Source: a virus
Length of the DNA stretch: 35,976 nt
Virus record (IMG/VR): IMGVR_UViG_3300037493_000931
Span: 1-35,976 of that record
Reading direction: 5' to 3' (one strand)
Shown here: piece by piece, positions 7,367-17,234 of the stretch
How the letters are laid out: every line of letters starts with the position of its first letter
Position numbering within the stretch: the first letter of the stretch is position 1
The notes under the pieces: model-generated
Seen by the model: only the letters and a program-made list of their open reading frames with translations
Told to the model about the DNA's origin: nothing
The model's database searches: none
Position numbers and translations under genes: made by a program

Positions 7367-8977
7367 ATGGCAACTTACGGAAGCGGACAAATGCTAGGCT
7401 CTGGAATCAACCCTGAGTCATTCAAACAAGATTACAGTGGATTTGCTCGCGCTGCGGAAATGCAAGCGCAGGGGTTGTCTAATCTTGGTGGTAGTATTGC
7501 AGGGGTGATTAAGGACTATGGACAAGCCAAGCAAGAGCAGAAGAAAGTAGACGCTTACAATAAGGCATCCGCTAAGTCTATCGAGGCAGCAATAACTCTA
7601 GGAGATTCGTATGGAATTACTGGTGCAGAGCAAACTCTCCGTCCGTTCTTGTCCGCTTACAATGATCCTAATCTTAGTCCTATCGAGAAAGCCGCAATGC
7701 TTGATGAAGGAAAGGCAATGATTCCCAACGTGTTCGGAAGATTCGATAAGAGTCAGGCAATGGCTATTGAGAATGCAAGAAATGCTCCACCATTACCTTC
7801 TCCTCTTACGTTTAAGGATGAGCTCTTAAAGACTGATAAGGGTGATGTTTTGGTAAAACAAGGAAGTGATGGTCAAATATATGATCCAATAACAAAATAT
7901 CCAATTTTGGATTTGCCAGCTTTTGGAAGAGGAGAATCTCCAGAAGTTTTTTCCAATCAACTAGGTTCCGAAGCTGCCAATCAAATTGTTGCAGGAATGA
8001 ATCTTGTTGCCTCGCCTAGCATGGGAACTTCCGCAGATGGCGGTCCTGGAGTCTTGCCGCAAAAACCAGATACAAATACTGAATCTGCAAAATTGATAGC
8101 TGAAGCTAGCGGAATGGGTGGGACAACAAGTGATGTTCCTGAAGGCTTATCTCCTCTTGGTGGTGGAAATGTTGCCAAACAAGCGCGGGGAGCTATGATT
8201 GTTGACGGACCACCCACAACAGACAAACAAGCAAAACCTATTCAGCCACTTATCCCTAGGTACATTAGCAATGAGCCAAAGGATGGCCAGACCGGGACTG
8301 TAATGAATCAAGATCAAATCAATCAGCTTGTGTCACAAGGAGCAAAACTTGATGCGATTCCAATGGCAGATGGTAGGTTCCTTGTAACTTCAGCAACTAT
8401 TGGTGGCAAGCCAATGGTTGAAGTGAACACCGGAGTATCAGACCAACAAAAACGTGCTGAAATGGTTGATAAAGATTTATTCGATCAAAAGAAACAACTT
8501 CAAGGTGCTGTGCAAAATAAAGACAATATCAAAAAAATGATAAGTCTTATTGATGAAGGTGTAAAAACTGGATTTGCTCAAGATGCAATAATGCAATTTA
8601 ATAGAGCATTTGGCAAAGACGTTTCAAATTCTGAAACATTTAAGTCTGTATCTGGAAACCTTGCTATGGGATTTATCAATCTTACCAAAGGTGCTATCTC
8701 CGACAGAGAAATGGCATATTTCACTACTGTTTTGGCTCCTAATCTTGGCAATAGTGCAGAAGGAAATAGAAAAATAGGAGAATTTATGCTTAAAGCAGTT
8801 GAAAAAGCTGAAAAAGCTGAAAAAGCAATATCTGAAGGAATGCGACAAAAGAAAAGCGCGTTTGATATTGAAGAAGAAGTAAGCAAAATTAGAAATGGGC
8901 AAGATTTAATTCCTGAATCTGCAGTTGCCCCAAGTAGCAATTCACAATCTATTTTCGAAAAACACGGAGTCAAATGA
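7367..8977 (+). CDS. Internal virion/ejection protein (536 aa)
   Basis: This 536-residue protein follows the previous one after an A-rich spacer (AAAATAAAACAATATG). The N-terminal 100 residues are helical (FARAAEMQAQGLSNLGGSI...DYGQAKQEQKKV), the middle (about 180-300) is Pro/Gly-rich and probably disordered, and the C-terminal third is charged helix (GEFMLKAVEKAEKAEKAISEGM). The next gene starts inside its stop as ATGA, so the two are made in linked amounts. The call rests on order and composition. Confidence 0.6.
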   Translation: MATYGSGQMLGSGINPESFKQDYSGFARAAEMQAQGLSNLGGSIAGVIKDYGQAKQEQKKVDAYNKASAKSIEAAITLGDSYGITGAEQTLRPFLSAYNDPNLSPIEKAAMLDEGKAMIPNVFGRFDKSQAMAIENARNAPPLPSPLTFKDELLKTDKGDVLVKQGSDGQIYDPITKYPILDLPAFGRGESPEVFSNQLGSEAANQIVAGMNLVASPSMGTSADGGPGVLPQKPDTNTESAKLIAEASGMGGTTSDVPEGLSPLGGGNVAKQARGAMIVDGPPTTDKQAKPIQPLIPRYISNEPKDGQTGTVMNQDQINQLVSQGAKLDAIPMADGRFLVTSATIGGKPMVEVNTGVSDQQKRAEMVDKDLFDQKKQLQGAVQNKDNIKKMISLIDEGVKTGFAQDAIMQFNRAFGKDVSNSETFKSVSGNLAMGFINLTKGAISDREMAYFTTVLAPNLGNSAEGNRKIGEFMLKAVEKAEKAEKAISEGMRQKKSAFDIEEEVSKIRNGQDLIPESAVAPSSNSQSIFEKHGVK

Positions 8978-11900
8978 GCGAATTGAAACAAAACAAAGCG
9001 GCTATTGAAGACGAGTTTCGCAAAATCAACGAAACCAATAAGGTTATCGATCAAAAACTTGACGCAGCAAAAGCATCTGGCAATACCGATGAGTATAATT
9101 CTTTGATCAATGATTTAAGAGCAATGAAGGATCGAGAAAATTTCCTTCAAAATAGCTACACAAAGCTAGCTACGCAAGAAGCAGACTTGCAAGTAGCTGA
9201 TGTCAGTAAGAAAATGGACGTTCTTAGGAAAAGTGTTCCCGTTCCTTTTGCTTCTCCGATGCAATCAATGGGAATGCCTGGAGCTACTGCATTAAGCACA
9301 AATCAACAATTACCTAAAGAGGTTGATGAAAGAAATCGCAAGATTGTTGGTGAGATTTACAATTTGCCAATCGGTAAAGGTGGACGTAAAGCTGAAAAGA
9401 TTCCGACATCTCTCATGGCGCAGGTGCAAAGCCTGTATGACCCTACTAGCAAATCCCAACTACTTGAGAAAACATACGGAAAAGGAAATGTCCTTCCAGT
9501 AGATGTCGGCGGGAATACAGAGTTCTTTATCAAATCACCTGATGGAATTAAAACAACACTTGATAAGGGGATTGCTGGTCTTGCTGGAATTGCAACCGAG
9601 GCACCTGTTGTTGCATCTGAAATCGCGTCATTCTTAGGTATTCTTGGATCAACAAAAAGTCCAGCACTTGCCAATGTTGGATCAGCGGCAGTTGGTGGAG
9701 TTGTGGGATCGGGTATTGATACGGCATTAAGGCTGTCTTATGGTCTTAGTCCTGATTTTGGCGGCACAATAGCAAGGCGCGGAACCGGAGCTATTATTGG
9801 TGCAGGAACAGGAATGCTTACCGATGTTGCTATTCCTGCATACCGAGCAGCAAGAATTCCTGACCCATTTGAAAACAAGTTTGTTAAAATCCTTGATGAG
9901 TCGGCTAACAGATTGAGAGTAAGGGAGGAAAAGCTAGCAGCAAGTCAAGGTCGCGCTCCTGGCGAAATAAATGTTCCAGTTGGAGCTAGATTAGCAGGGC
10001 AGCAAGGTGTTGATATTCAGTCTGAACTTGCTGGGACATATGCAGGGTCTGGAATTGCAACAGGATCAAGAAACACTCAGGAATCGTTGCTTAGATTGAG
10101 TGATGACATAAAAAGTAACATTCCAGTCACCCCCAGTGATTTTTCAAATATCGCCATTCAACAAGAAGCAAAGAAAAACGCTTTATCTGAACAGATTGGT
10201 GTAATTACTGGTAGAGGAAAAAGAATTATTGACGCAGCATTTAATCGACAAACAAAAGGCCCATTAAGTAGAATTGACGATCTTGGTAAAACCTTGTTTT
10301 CTTCTATTAAAGATGCTAGAGTTCAAGCTATAGAAAACGTAAGAGCAGCTAGAGAAGAAGTTTTCTCACTGGCTGACCAAGCTGGATTTAGTATGACTCC
10401 CGAAGAAATGCTAGATAAGGTTTCGGAAATAAGTAGGCAAGCAAATGAATCTGGAGCATTAAACACGTCAGCGGTTGATATTGTTTCAAATCGTTTGAGA
10501 ACAAGGAGGGATGCTCCCATTCTTTTAGAGCGAGCAAGACAACAAGCTGACGATTACTCTAGTTTTGGTTCATCAGTTCCTCAAGATTTACTTAAAAGAA
10601 TAGATGATCTTGAGTCAATTTCGGGGCCATTAACTGCCATTGATTTTGATAATTTTGTAAGAGAATTTAGAGAAGCAAGACCTGATAATGTTTCTAGTGG
10701 GGCAACCAAAGATGTATTTGGCGGGAAGATTGCATCAGGACTAAGTAATTACAGGAAACAGGTTTTTGATTCTTTGGAAACAACATTGCCTGATGGATCA
10801 AAAGCAAATGTTGGAACTCTTTTCGAAAAGTATTCCGATGAAGTCAATACACGACAAAAATACAATGAGAATCTTTTAGGTAGTATCTTAAAAGAAGCTG
10901 GAGGAGAACAAAGCAAAAACTCAAGGGCGATTGTAAATTCTGTATTGAAAGAACCGGATACAACAAGGAAAGTTATTCAATCTCTTCGTGAACTTGAAGC
11001 ATCTGACCCAAGTAAAGCTGGGCAAGCAGATAAAATTCTAGAACTATTGCAGTTGCAATATATGAATGATATTGGCATCGGCGCAGGTGGAGCATCAAAA
11101 GTGAAGATTGACGATGGGTTTCTTGATGCTCTTTTTGGAAGAGAAGCAGCCGCACAAAAAAGGTCTATTGAAGAATTGAATAGAAATTTAGGCAATATCG
11201 GAGCGTTTGATTTCAGTATTGATGACATTAAAAGAATGGGACAACCTCTTTCTGAGCAAGAAAGAAGAGCTTTAGCAAAGAACATCACACAAAAAGCCAA
11301 ACTTCAAAAAGAAGAAGCAGCATTGGCAAATTCAACAATATTGAAACTTGCTAAAAAAGGAGACTATAAGAACATTGATCCCGATGCTCTTTCTTCTGTT
11401 TTGCTTTCTAAAGACAGCACAATTAACGATGTTGTAAATGCGATGACTGAACTTAGCAAGTTGTCGCCAGAAGCAAGGAATCTTTTCAAAGGTGATTTCA
11501 AGAGAAATCTATTCAATAAATATCCTCATGGAGAAACAACTGTAAATGCTCCATTTATGCCATTATTTGAAACTAAGAAATTTCTATTAGATTATGAGAT
11601 AGCACCAGGCGCAACTTCTCAATTAGGCAAGAAACTAGAAGTTATTCTAGGAAAAGAAGAAGCTGAAGGTATTGCTGATATAGCAAGACTGTCTAATGCA
11701 AACATGATTACTGATGTTACAGCACAAGGATTTGTTCCTAGATTTACCGCAACTAATAATGGAGTGATTTTAGGTATTCCATTTGGACAGCTTGCGACAT
11801 CTGTAAGAAATAGATACGTAACAGCAATGCTTTCCTCTGGTTCTCAACTGAACACATTGAAAAGAGCACTTGCCAAAAACGCAATGCCAGGAGCCGTGAA

Positions 11901-12090
11901 TAAAGCGTACAATGACATGGCAAAAGAAATGTTTTTGACGAAAACCGGATTAGAAGCATTAGCTCACCAAGCATCGAGCGATCCTGAGTTTTCTGCTGAG
12001 TTGACCAATATGGCAAAGCAATTTAAGGAAAATCAAGGAATCAACCTTGCTGCCGACATGATAAAAATGGAAAGAGCAAAAGAAAAATAA
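8974..12090 (+). CDS. Very large internal virion/ejection protein (1038 aa)
   Basis: This is the largest gene of the window (1038 residues). It opens with a charged coiled-coil region (residues 1-75). A glycine/alanine-rich hydrophobic stretch follows (about 195-290, with AAVGGVVGSGIDTALRL and GTGAIIGAGTGMLTDVAI) that could insert into a membrane, and then about 700 residues of mostly helix. This matches the size and position of the large internal core proteins that line the ejection channel of podoviruses. I see no lysozyme, protease or polymerase motif. Confidence 0.6.
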   Translation: MSELKQNKAAIEDEFRKINETNKVIDQKLDAAKASGNTDEYNSLINDLRAMKDRENFLQNSYTKLATQEADLQVADVSKKMDVLRKSVPVPFASPMQSMGMPGATALSTNQQLPKEVDERNRKIVGEIYNLPIGKGGRKAEKIPTSLMAQVQSLYDPTSKSQLLEKTYGKGNVLPVDVGGNTEFFIKSPDGIKTTLDKGIAGLAGIATEAPVVASEIASFLGILGSTKSPALANVGSAAVGGVVGSGIDTALRLSYGLSPDFGGTIARRGTGAIIGAGTGMLTDVAIPAYRAARIPDPFENKFVKILDESANRLRVREEKLAASQGRAPGEINVPVGARLAGQQGVDIQSELAGTYAGSGIATGSRNTQESLLRLSDDIKSNIPVTPSDFSNIAIQQEAKKNALSEQIGVITGRGKRIIDAAFNRQTKGPLSRIDDLGKTLFSSIKDARVQAIENVRAAREEVFSLADQAGFSMTPEEMLDKVSEISRQANESGALNTSAVDIVSNRLRTRRDAPILLERARQQADDYSSFGSSVPQDLLKRIDDLESISGPLTAIDFDNFVREFREARPDNVSSGATKDVFGGKIASGLSNYRKQVFDSLETTLPDGSKANVGTLFEKYSDEVNTRQKYNENLLGSILKEAGGEQSKNSRAIVNSVLKEPDTTRKVIQSLRELEASDPSKAGQADKILELLQLQYMNDIGIGAGGASKVKIDDGFLDALFGREAAAQKRSIEELNRNLGNIGAFDFSIDDIKRMGQPLSEQERRALAKNITQKAKLQKEEAALANSTILKLAKKGDYKNIDPDALSSVLLSKDSTINDVVNAMTELSKLSPEARNLFKGDFKRNLFNKYPHGETTVNAPFMPLFETKKFLLDYEIAPGATSQLGKKLEVILGKEEAEGIADIARLSNANMITDVTAQGFVPRFTATNNGVILGIPFGQLATSVRNRYVTAMLSSGSQLNTLKRALAKNAMPGAVNKAYNDMAKEMFLTKTGLEALAHQASSDPEFSAELTNMAKQFKENQGINLAADMIKMERAKEK

Positions 12091-12096
12091 CAAATC

Positions 12097-12125
12097 TTGA
12101 ACTTTAATTCAAACTAGAGTTTAAT
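12097..12125 (+). promoter_or_regulatory. Candidate promoter before terminase genes
   Basis: TTGAAC (12097-12102), then 17 bp, then TTTAAT (12120-12125): a good sigma-70-type pair in the 57-bp gap between the ejection and terminase genes. The -35 lies inside an inverted repeat, TTGAA-6-TTCAA (12097-12112), which could be an operator. Confidence 0.5.
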
Positions 12126-12128
12126 TGC

Positions 12129-12143
12129 TTCAGCAAGGCTGAA
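12129..12143 (+). promoter_or_regulatory. Hairpin just upstream of the small terminase start
   Basis: TTCAGC-AAG-GCTGAA forms a 6-bp stem with a 3-nt loop that ends four bases before the ATG at 12148. It has no T-tract, so it is not a terminator. Its location suggests an effect on initiation or mRNA stability. Confidence 0.4.
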
Positions 12144-12147
12144 CCTT

Positions 12148-12702
12148 ATGAGCGATGAACAACTCCAGAAAATAAAGGACAACTACTACGATGACCGCCC
12201 TGACAAAAGCGAATGGTTCCTAGAAGTAAGAGAACGCGCTAAGTCGCTTCCTCGCAACAGCATCGAACACTACGCGCCACACAAGGCAGCGTTGACATTG
12301 TTTCTGTTGGCTCAAGGCGCAACGATTAAGGACATATCTAAGAAAACAGGTGTTGGTAGGGCTACTATCCGCACCTTGGAATGGCGACATAACGATACTC
12401 TTGAGACAAAGCGAAAAGAGTTCTCCATGCGGTACGCTATTGCTGCGCAGGAATATACTGATTTATTGTTTGAACGAGCTACTCAACTGTTCGATGACCC
12501 TGAAAGCCTTGCTAAGATTTCACCTGAGAAGCTGGCAATCACAGTTGGTATCCTTACTGATAAAGCAGCGCAGCTTACAGGCATGGCTACGACCGTTGTA
12601 GAGCATCGCAAGGGTGCTAGTCTCGATGACGCTGCAAACCTTATCAATGAAGCAAGAACACGCATTGCTAAGGGCAAGATAATCGACGCGGAAACAGTAT
12701 GA
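12148..12702 (+). CDS. Terminase small subunit-like protein (184 aa)
   Basis: The 184-residue protein lies immediately before the large terminase and overlaps its start by ATGA. The N-terminal part has a helix-turn-helix (about residues 50-75, FLLAQGATIKDISKKTGVGR followed by TIRTLEW), as expected for pac/cos recognition. The centre is helical and suited to ring assembly. The ATG follows a strong promoter candidate and a hairpin. The small-subunit call rests on the HTH plus adjacency. Confidence 0.75.
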   Translation: MSDEQLQKIKDNYYDDRPDKSEWFLEVRERAKSLPRNSIEHYAPHKAALTLFLLAQGATIKDISKKTGVGRATIRTLEWRHNDTLETKRKEFSMRYAIAAQEYTDLLFERATQLFDDPESLAKISPEKLAITVGILTDKAAQLTGMATTVVEHRKGASLDDAANLINEARTRIAKGKIIDAETV

Positions 12703-14297
12703 TTTGGAGAGCGCATCAGATACTCACTCCGCCAACGGATGACGAGTTGGTTCAGATGACCCCCGAAGAGGTGTTGTCAATACATCGTATTTACCATGAG
12801 GCGATTGAGAACGCAGAGAAAGACCCGTATCAGTATGGGTTTCGCTTGCCTCACTGGACAAAGGCTGAGGAGCAGTTGCATGAGGTCAATGAAATCCTAG
12901 CACTTGGTGGCAACAGGAGCGGAAAAACTCAGTGGGGGGCCTTTTCTGTTGTTCGTGCTGCGGTGGAGAATCCTAACTCCGAGATATTCTGCTTTGCTCA
13001 AACATCTGAAGTGTCTATTCGCCAACAACAAAGCGCGGTATGGGCATGGTTACCAGAGTATCTCAAAACAAAGTTTACAAGCGCAAACGCATACATTTCC
13101 TACAAGAAGAAAACTGGCTTTACCGATTCGTCGCTAATCTTGCCAAACGGTTCACAGATTATCTTCAAAACGTATTCCCAGTATCAGAACAATCCAACTA
13201 TTTTGGAAGGCGCGGAGCTTGGTTCTAGGAATCCTAAATGGCACAATATCGGCGTATGGCTCGACGAATACCTCCTTGGCCCTGAACTGATAAACACGCT
13301 TAGATTTAGGTTAGCAACTCGCAACTCAAAAATGCTGGTTACGTTTACGCCTATTGACGGGTGGACGGAAGTAATCAAGGAGTATCTTGATGGTGCCACA
13401 ACCATTGAAAGCAGGGAAGCGGAATTGCTGAATGGTGAACTTGTTCCGTATGTGCAGAAGTCAAAGAAGCTAAATGCTTCCGTGCATTATTTCCATTCAC
13501 AGGATAACGCTTTTGGCGGATATGACCGCATTAAAGAGACGCTGAAGGGAAGGACGCGAGAGGAAATACTTATCCGCGCCTATGGTGTGCCGATGAAATC
13601 ACACGCTACGAAGTTTCCTAAATTCAATAAGATCGTCAACGTGGTGGAGCCAGAGAAGATTCCTACTAGGAACATTACACGCTATCACATCATCGACCCT
13701 GCTGGATCAAAGAACTGGTTCATGTGCTGGATTGCAGTGGATGAGAGTAGCACAATGTGGATTTACCGTGAATGGCCTGGGGTTGACGTAGGTGACTGGG
13801 CAGAATGGCGCGGTGGTAAGTGGATGCCTGGAGAGGGTGCTAAAGGGCAAGGCTTTGGAATACGTGACTACGTAGAGCTTGTCGAGCAACTTGAAGGTGA
13901 GGAGGAAATCTTTGAACGATTGATTGACCCTCGACTTGGAGCTGCCAAGTATCAAGTGCAAGATGGTTCATCGTCGATTATTGAGGATTTGAATGAAGCC
14001 GGTATGGTTTTTATCCCAGCCCCAGGACTAGACATCGACGATGGATTGCAAGCATTGATCGGGAAAATGGCATGGGACACAACTAAGCCGTTGGATTCTG
14101 TCAATCGACCGCATTTCTACATTAGCTCCGACTGCGAGAACATCATCCAAGGACTATCTGAATACACTGGTGAAGGTGGATTAAAGGAAGCATGGAAGGA
14201 TGTGATCGACGTTTTACGCTATGCTGCAATATCTGGAATAGATCATGTTGACAATTCTGTGAGTCTTGTTACAACTCAGGGCGGAGGAGGTTACTAA
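12699..14297 (+). CDS. terL: Terminase large subunit (532 aa)
   Basis: This is the ATPase-nuclease that packages DNA through the portal. The Walker A motif GGNRSGKT is at residues 70-77 and a Walker B-like VWLDEY lies near 186-191. The nuclease half begins around residue 325 with HIIDPAG (first acidic residue) and carries a further acidic motif in ERLIDPRLGA near 408. The length of 532 is usual for the family. It starts within the small terminase stop (ATGA) and is followed by the connector genes. This is the surest assignment in the late region. Confidence 0.93.
   Translation: MIWRAHQILTPPTDDELVQMTPEEVLSIHRIYHEAIENAEKDPYQYGFRLPHWTKAEEQLHEVNEILALGGNRSGKTQWGAFSVVRAAVENPNSEIFCFAQTSEVSIRQQQSAVWAWLPEYLKTKFTSANAYISYKKKTGFTDSSLILPNGSQIIFKTYSQYQNNPTILEGAELGSRNPKWHNIGVWLDEYLLGPELINTLRFRLATRNSKMLVTFTPIDGWTEVIKEYLDGATTIESREAELLNGELVPYVQKSKKLNASVHYFHSQDNAFGGYDRIKETLKGRTREEILIRAYGVPMKSHATKFPKFNKIVNVVEPEKIPTRNITRYHIIDPAGSKNWFMCWIAVDESSTMWIYREWPGVDVGDWAEWRGGKWMPGEGAKGQGFGIRDYVELVEQLEGEEEIFERLIDPRLGAAKYQVQDGSSSIIEDLNEAGMVFIPAPGLDIDDGLQALIGKMAWDTTKPLDSVNRPHFYISSDCENIIQGLSEYTGEGGLKEAWKDVIDVLRYAAISGIDHVDNSVSLVTTQGGGGY
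14286..14293 (+). promoter_or_regulatory. Strong Shine-Dalgarno, unusual in this genome
   Basis: A purine-rich GGAGGAGG-type stretch inside the end of the terminase gene precedes the ATG at 14299. Most other genes here start without SD, so this site stands out. It supports the 14299 start over an earlier in-frame start. Confidence 0.55.
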
Positions 14298-14298
14298 T

Positions 14299-14559
14299 AT
14301 GAGTGCGAAAAAAGAAACAAAGAAGCGTGGCCGACCAGCAAAGATTGTACAGGATACTGTGCAAGACGTTCCTGATGTCCCGCTAAAAGCGTTGATTTTA
14401 GGCGTTTGCAATAATCCCACATGGGTAAGGGGAAGGATTGATGGATTCTCTGTCAACGTAAAGTGTCCCGCTCAAGTATCAAGACGCTTGCTAGGAAAAG
14501 AAGTTAGTGTTACTCTAGTCAATTCCGACCTTGGAGACTACTATCAATACATAGCATGA
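14299..14559 (+). CDS. Small hypothetical protein between terminase and portal (86 aa)
   Basis: The 86-residue protein starts at 14299 behind the SD-like stretch. Its N-terminus is highly basic with an AT-hook-like KKRGRPAK (residues 8-15), suggesting DNA or nucleic-acid contact. The rest is a short beta-rich domain. The stop overlaps the portal start as ATGA. Its position suggests a packaging accessory or head-assembly factor, but the function is not known. Confidence 0.7.
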   Translation: MSAKKETKKRGRPAKIVQDTVQDVPDVPLKALILGVCNNPTWVRGRIDGFSVNVKCPAQVSRRLLGKEVSVTLVNSDLGDYYQYIA

Positions 14560-16622
14560 ATGACGTTCAACAAATAGAAGATGAATCCCTTGTTTATTTA
14601 GACAAGGAACCTGATATTAACGCATTGGCTGATGCTTATGATACTTGCTTAGTTGATCTAGACTACTACTTTGAATCTTGCCTTAGGTCTTACAATGACC
14701 GCAGGAACATCTGGGATGGAAAATCTGATGACCTTCGCAAGAATGGAGCAAATGCTTTTCCATGGCAAGGTGCTTCCGACCAAGAAGTGAACGTAGTTGG
14801 CGAGCGCATTGATATGTATGTCGCCTTGTTTGATCAAGCGTTGGCTCGTTCCCATATTAAAGCGTTCCCGACATCTATGGCTGCAATGCCTAAAGCTGCG
14901 GTTGTTTCTGGTTTTCTAAAATGGATGCGTTCGTCATACATTCCCGACTTCAAGCGTCAGATGGAGCTTGCTGGCAACTATCTAATGGAAAAGGGAATCA
15001 TGGTTTCCTATGTTGGATGGAAGCGTGAGAAGCGTTCCTACTTACAAAGCGTAAGCCTTGAACAGATTCAACAAGCATCACCTGACCTTGCTGAACTAAT
15101 TCTAAGTGGACAGGATGATGCGGTATTGGTTGATTTAATCCAACAATCGTTTCCTGACCTTTCCAACAAACGTGCAAAGAAAGCAATCAAAGACCTACGC
15201 AAGATGGGAGCGGCAGAGATTTCCCTTCCGCGTCAAACTGTTGACTGTCCAGTTGTTTGCGCTTGCGCTCCCGATGGCGAGGTGATGTTCCCTTCTTATA
15301 TCTCAGACCCACAACGCGCACCATACATGTTCTGGCGAACATTCCTCACAGCTCAGGAGCTTGAGAAGAAGGTGACAAATGAAGGATGGGACGCTAAATG
15401 GGTGGACAACGCTATCTTAACCCTACGTGGAAAAGACTCCATGTATCTCGATGGCGAGAAAGTGAAAACCCAAACTCGCCTACCAATTACAGATGACAAT
15501 GATCTGGTAATGATCGTCTATGCGTATCAACGATTGATCGACGAAGAAGATGGTTCCGAGGGTATTTATTGCACAGTGTTCCATCCACAAACAGATGGCT
15601 ATGCCAAGCATGAGCTGCTCAATGGCTACGATGACTATCCATTTGTGGTCACTCGCCTAGCCAATGACCAGAAACGGATGTATGAAGTTCAAACATTCTC
15701 TGATATTCTCCGTGGCCCTCAGATGCAAATCAAGACCGAGCGCGACAGTCGAATTGACCGTGCGTCATTGGCTACTTTGCCACCGATTATGCACCCTGCC
15801 GGTCGCCCACCATCTGACTGGGGGCCAGGACGTAGAGTTCCATATCGTCGGCTAGGCGAAATTGCTTTCGGCCCTATTCCCCCACGGGATGACGGCTCCG
15901 TAGAGAGCGAGCTTTCCATGCGTGGACAAGCTGATCGTGCCATCGGATTGGATCTCGCAAATCCGCTCTCATCGGCACGTCAGCAGTATTATATCGGTAA
16001 GTTCCTCGATCATGTTAAGGATGTCTTAACAATGGCTTGGAAGCTCTATCAGCGAATGGGGCCTGATGAAGTATTCTTCCAAGTGACTGGCAATCCCAAC
16101 CCACAGGTAATGACCAAGGGCAGCCCTGATGAGAACTTCTCAATCATGGTGTCATTTGACTCATTGTCCAGTGACCCAGAGACAGCGGAGACGCAGTTGA
16201 AGAACATGGTGTCACTTGTCCAGTTGGATCGTAATGGCATCCTCGATGTCAATAAGCTCCTTGAGTTTGCCGCATCGTCGATCAATCCTATCTTTGCAGA
16301 CTACGTATTGCAACCAGTTGAGGAAGCGCAACAGAAGGTTCAGAAGAACGTTACCGATGACCTTGCGAAGATATTTGCTGGTATCGAAGTTCCTGCTCAA
16401 CCAAACGGAGCGCAGATTGCAATGCAGATGGTGCAAGCATACGTTCAGCAGCCTGACGTTGCAGCTAGAGCGCAGCAAGACGAAGCTTTTGCAGGTCGCT
16501 TGCAGAAATATGCCAGTCAATATCAATTCCAGCTACAACAGGCACAGAACGCTGAGATTGGACGTATCGGAACAGCACCCGCTGAAATGGGTGGCATGAC
16601 AACTCAAGGAATGGAACAATAA
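14556..16622 (+). CDS. Portal (head-tail connector) protein (688 aa)
   Basis: This 688-residue protein directly follows terminase. The N-terminal region (about residues 25-75) has the pattern YNDRRNIWDGKSDDLRKNG then AFPWQGASD, typical of a group of podovirus-type portals. A mid-protein segment (residues about 385-450: QTFSDILRGPQMQIKTERDS, later PGRRVPYRRLGEI) follows. The C-terminal 90 residues are Gln/Ala-rich helix, as in portal barrels that extend into the head. It would form the dodecameric ring for DNA entry and exit. Confidence 0.85.
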   Translation: MNDVQQIEDESLVYLDKEPDINALADAYDTCLVDLDYYFESCLRSYNDRRNIWDGKSDDLRKNGANAFPWQGASDQEVNVVGERIDMYVALFDQALARSHIKAFPTSMAAMPKAAVVSGFLKWMRSSYIPDFKRQMELAGNYLMEKGIMVSYVGWKREKRSYLQSVSLEQIQQASPDLAELILSGQDDAVLVDLIQQSFPDLSNKRAKKAIKDLRKMGAAEISLPRQTVDCPVVCACAPDGEVMFPSYISDPQRAPYMFWRTFLTAQELEKKVTNEGWDAKWVDNAILTLRGKDSMYLDGEKVKTQTRLPITDDNDLVMIVYAYQRLIDEEDGSEGIYCTVFHPQTDGYAKHELLNGYDDYPFVVTRLANDQKRMYEVQTFSDILRGPQMQIKTERDSRIDRASLATLPPIMHPAGRPPSDWGPGRRVPYRRLGEIAFGPIPPRDDGSVESELSMRGQADRAIGLDLANPLSSARQQYYIGKFLDHVKDVLTMAWKLYQRMGPDEVFFQVTGNPNPQVMTKGSPDENFSIMVSFDSLSSDPETAETQLKNMVSLVQLDRNGILDVNKLLEFAASSINPIFADYVLQPVEEAQQKVQKNVTDDLAKIFAGIEVPAQPNGAQIAMQMVQAYVQQPDVAARAQQDEAFAGRLQKYASQYQFQLQQAQNAEIGRIGTAPAEMGGMTTQGMEQ

Positions 16623-16665
16623 AAAACTTGCAATTCTTGGAGCAATCTCTAAAGTTCTATTACAC

Positions 16666-16842
16666 ATGAACGCAACCACAGAACAAAAAAAGGAATTTAC
16701 GTTAAAAATCTACCAATGCCCAGACGGTTCTTGGAGGATTCTTTCAGAAGATTACATTAACGAGTGGGGAGACTATAAACTTCGCCATCTAACCGCTGAT
16801 GAGGTGGTTCACGAAATCAATTGCCTTTTACAATTACCATGA
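16666..16842 (+). CDS. Small hypothetical protein (58 aa)
   Basis: The frame is MNATTEQKKEFTLKIYQ...INCLLQLP, 58 residues, acidic and soluble. It starts 43 bp after the portal stop and overlaps the next small gene by ATGA, which supports its being translated. It is not recognised. Confidence 0.6.
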   Translation: MNATTEQKKEFTLKIYQCPDGSWRILSEDYINEWGDYKLRHLTADEVVHEINCLLQLP

Positions 16843-16985
16843 AACAAGGACTATATTCAAATATCAATGCCAAACGCAAACGTATTGCAGCAGGTAGCGG
16901 AGAGAAGATGAACAAGGTTGGCAGCAAGAAAGCACCGACTGCGAAGGACTTCCGCGAATCAGCTAAAACTGCCAAGAAAAAATGA
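16839..16985 (+). CDS. Small basic conserved phage protein (48 aa)
   Basis: A 48-residue, Lys/Arg-rich protein with the pattern GLYSNINAKRKRI...GSGEKM...KKAPTAKDFRESAKTAK. I recognise this as a widespread short protein found near portal and scaffold genes of podovirus-like phages. Its function is unknown; charge suggests binding nucleic acid or an acidic partner. It is linked by ATGA overlaps to both neighbours (starts 16839, next gene 16982). Confidence 0.75.
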   Translation: MKQGLYSNINAKRKRIAAGSGEKMNKVGSKKAPTAKDFRESAKTAKKK

Positions 16986-17224
16986 ACAAGCTGCCAAATG
17001 ACATAGCTCGATGCAATGGAGTTGGGTTTGATGAAGGTGGTGAATGGGACTGGCGTGAAGGTTGCGAGACTTGCCTACGGCGAACCGCTCCAAAGCCTGA
17101 ATACTACTCACTGATTGACCCTCCTGCTATCCTTGCCTTTGAATGCGAATACCTAATTGAACCCGTAACTCCACCAAGCAGTGAGCGTAGAGAGGCATTA
17201 TTATCGCTTTTAGAAAAATCTTAA
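16982..17224 (+). CDS. Hypothetical protein with Cys motif (80 aa)
   Basis: An 80-residue acidic protein with CNGVGFDEG...C..CLRR in its first 35 residues, which could be a small metal site. It is coupled by ATGA to the preceding basic protein and is not otherwise recognised. Confidence 0.65.
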   Translation: MNKLPNDIARCNGVGFDEGGEWDWREGCETCLRRTAPKPEYYSLIDPPAILAFECEYLIEPVTPPSSERREALLSLLEKS

Positions 17225-17234
17225 TCAAACCATA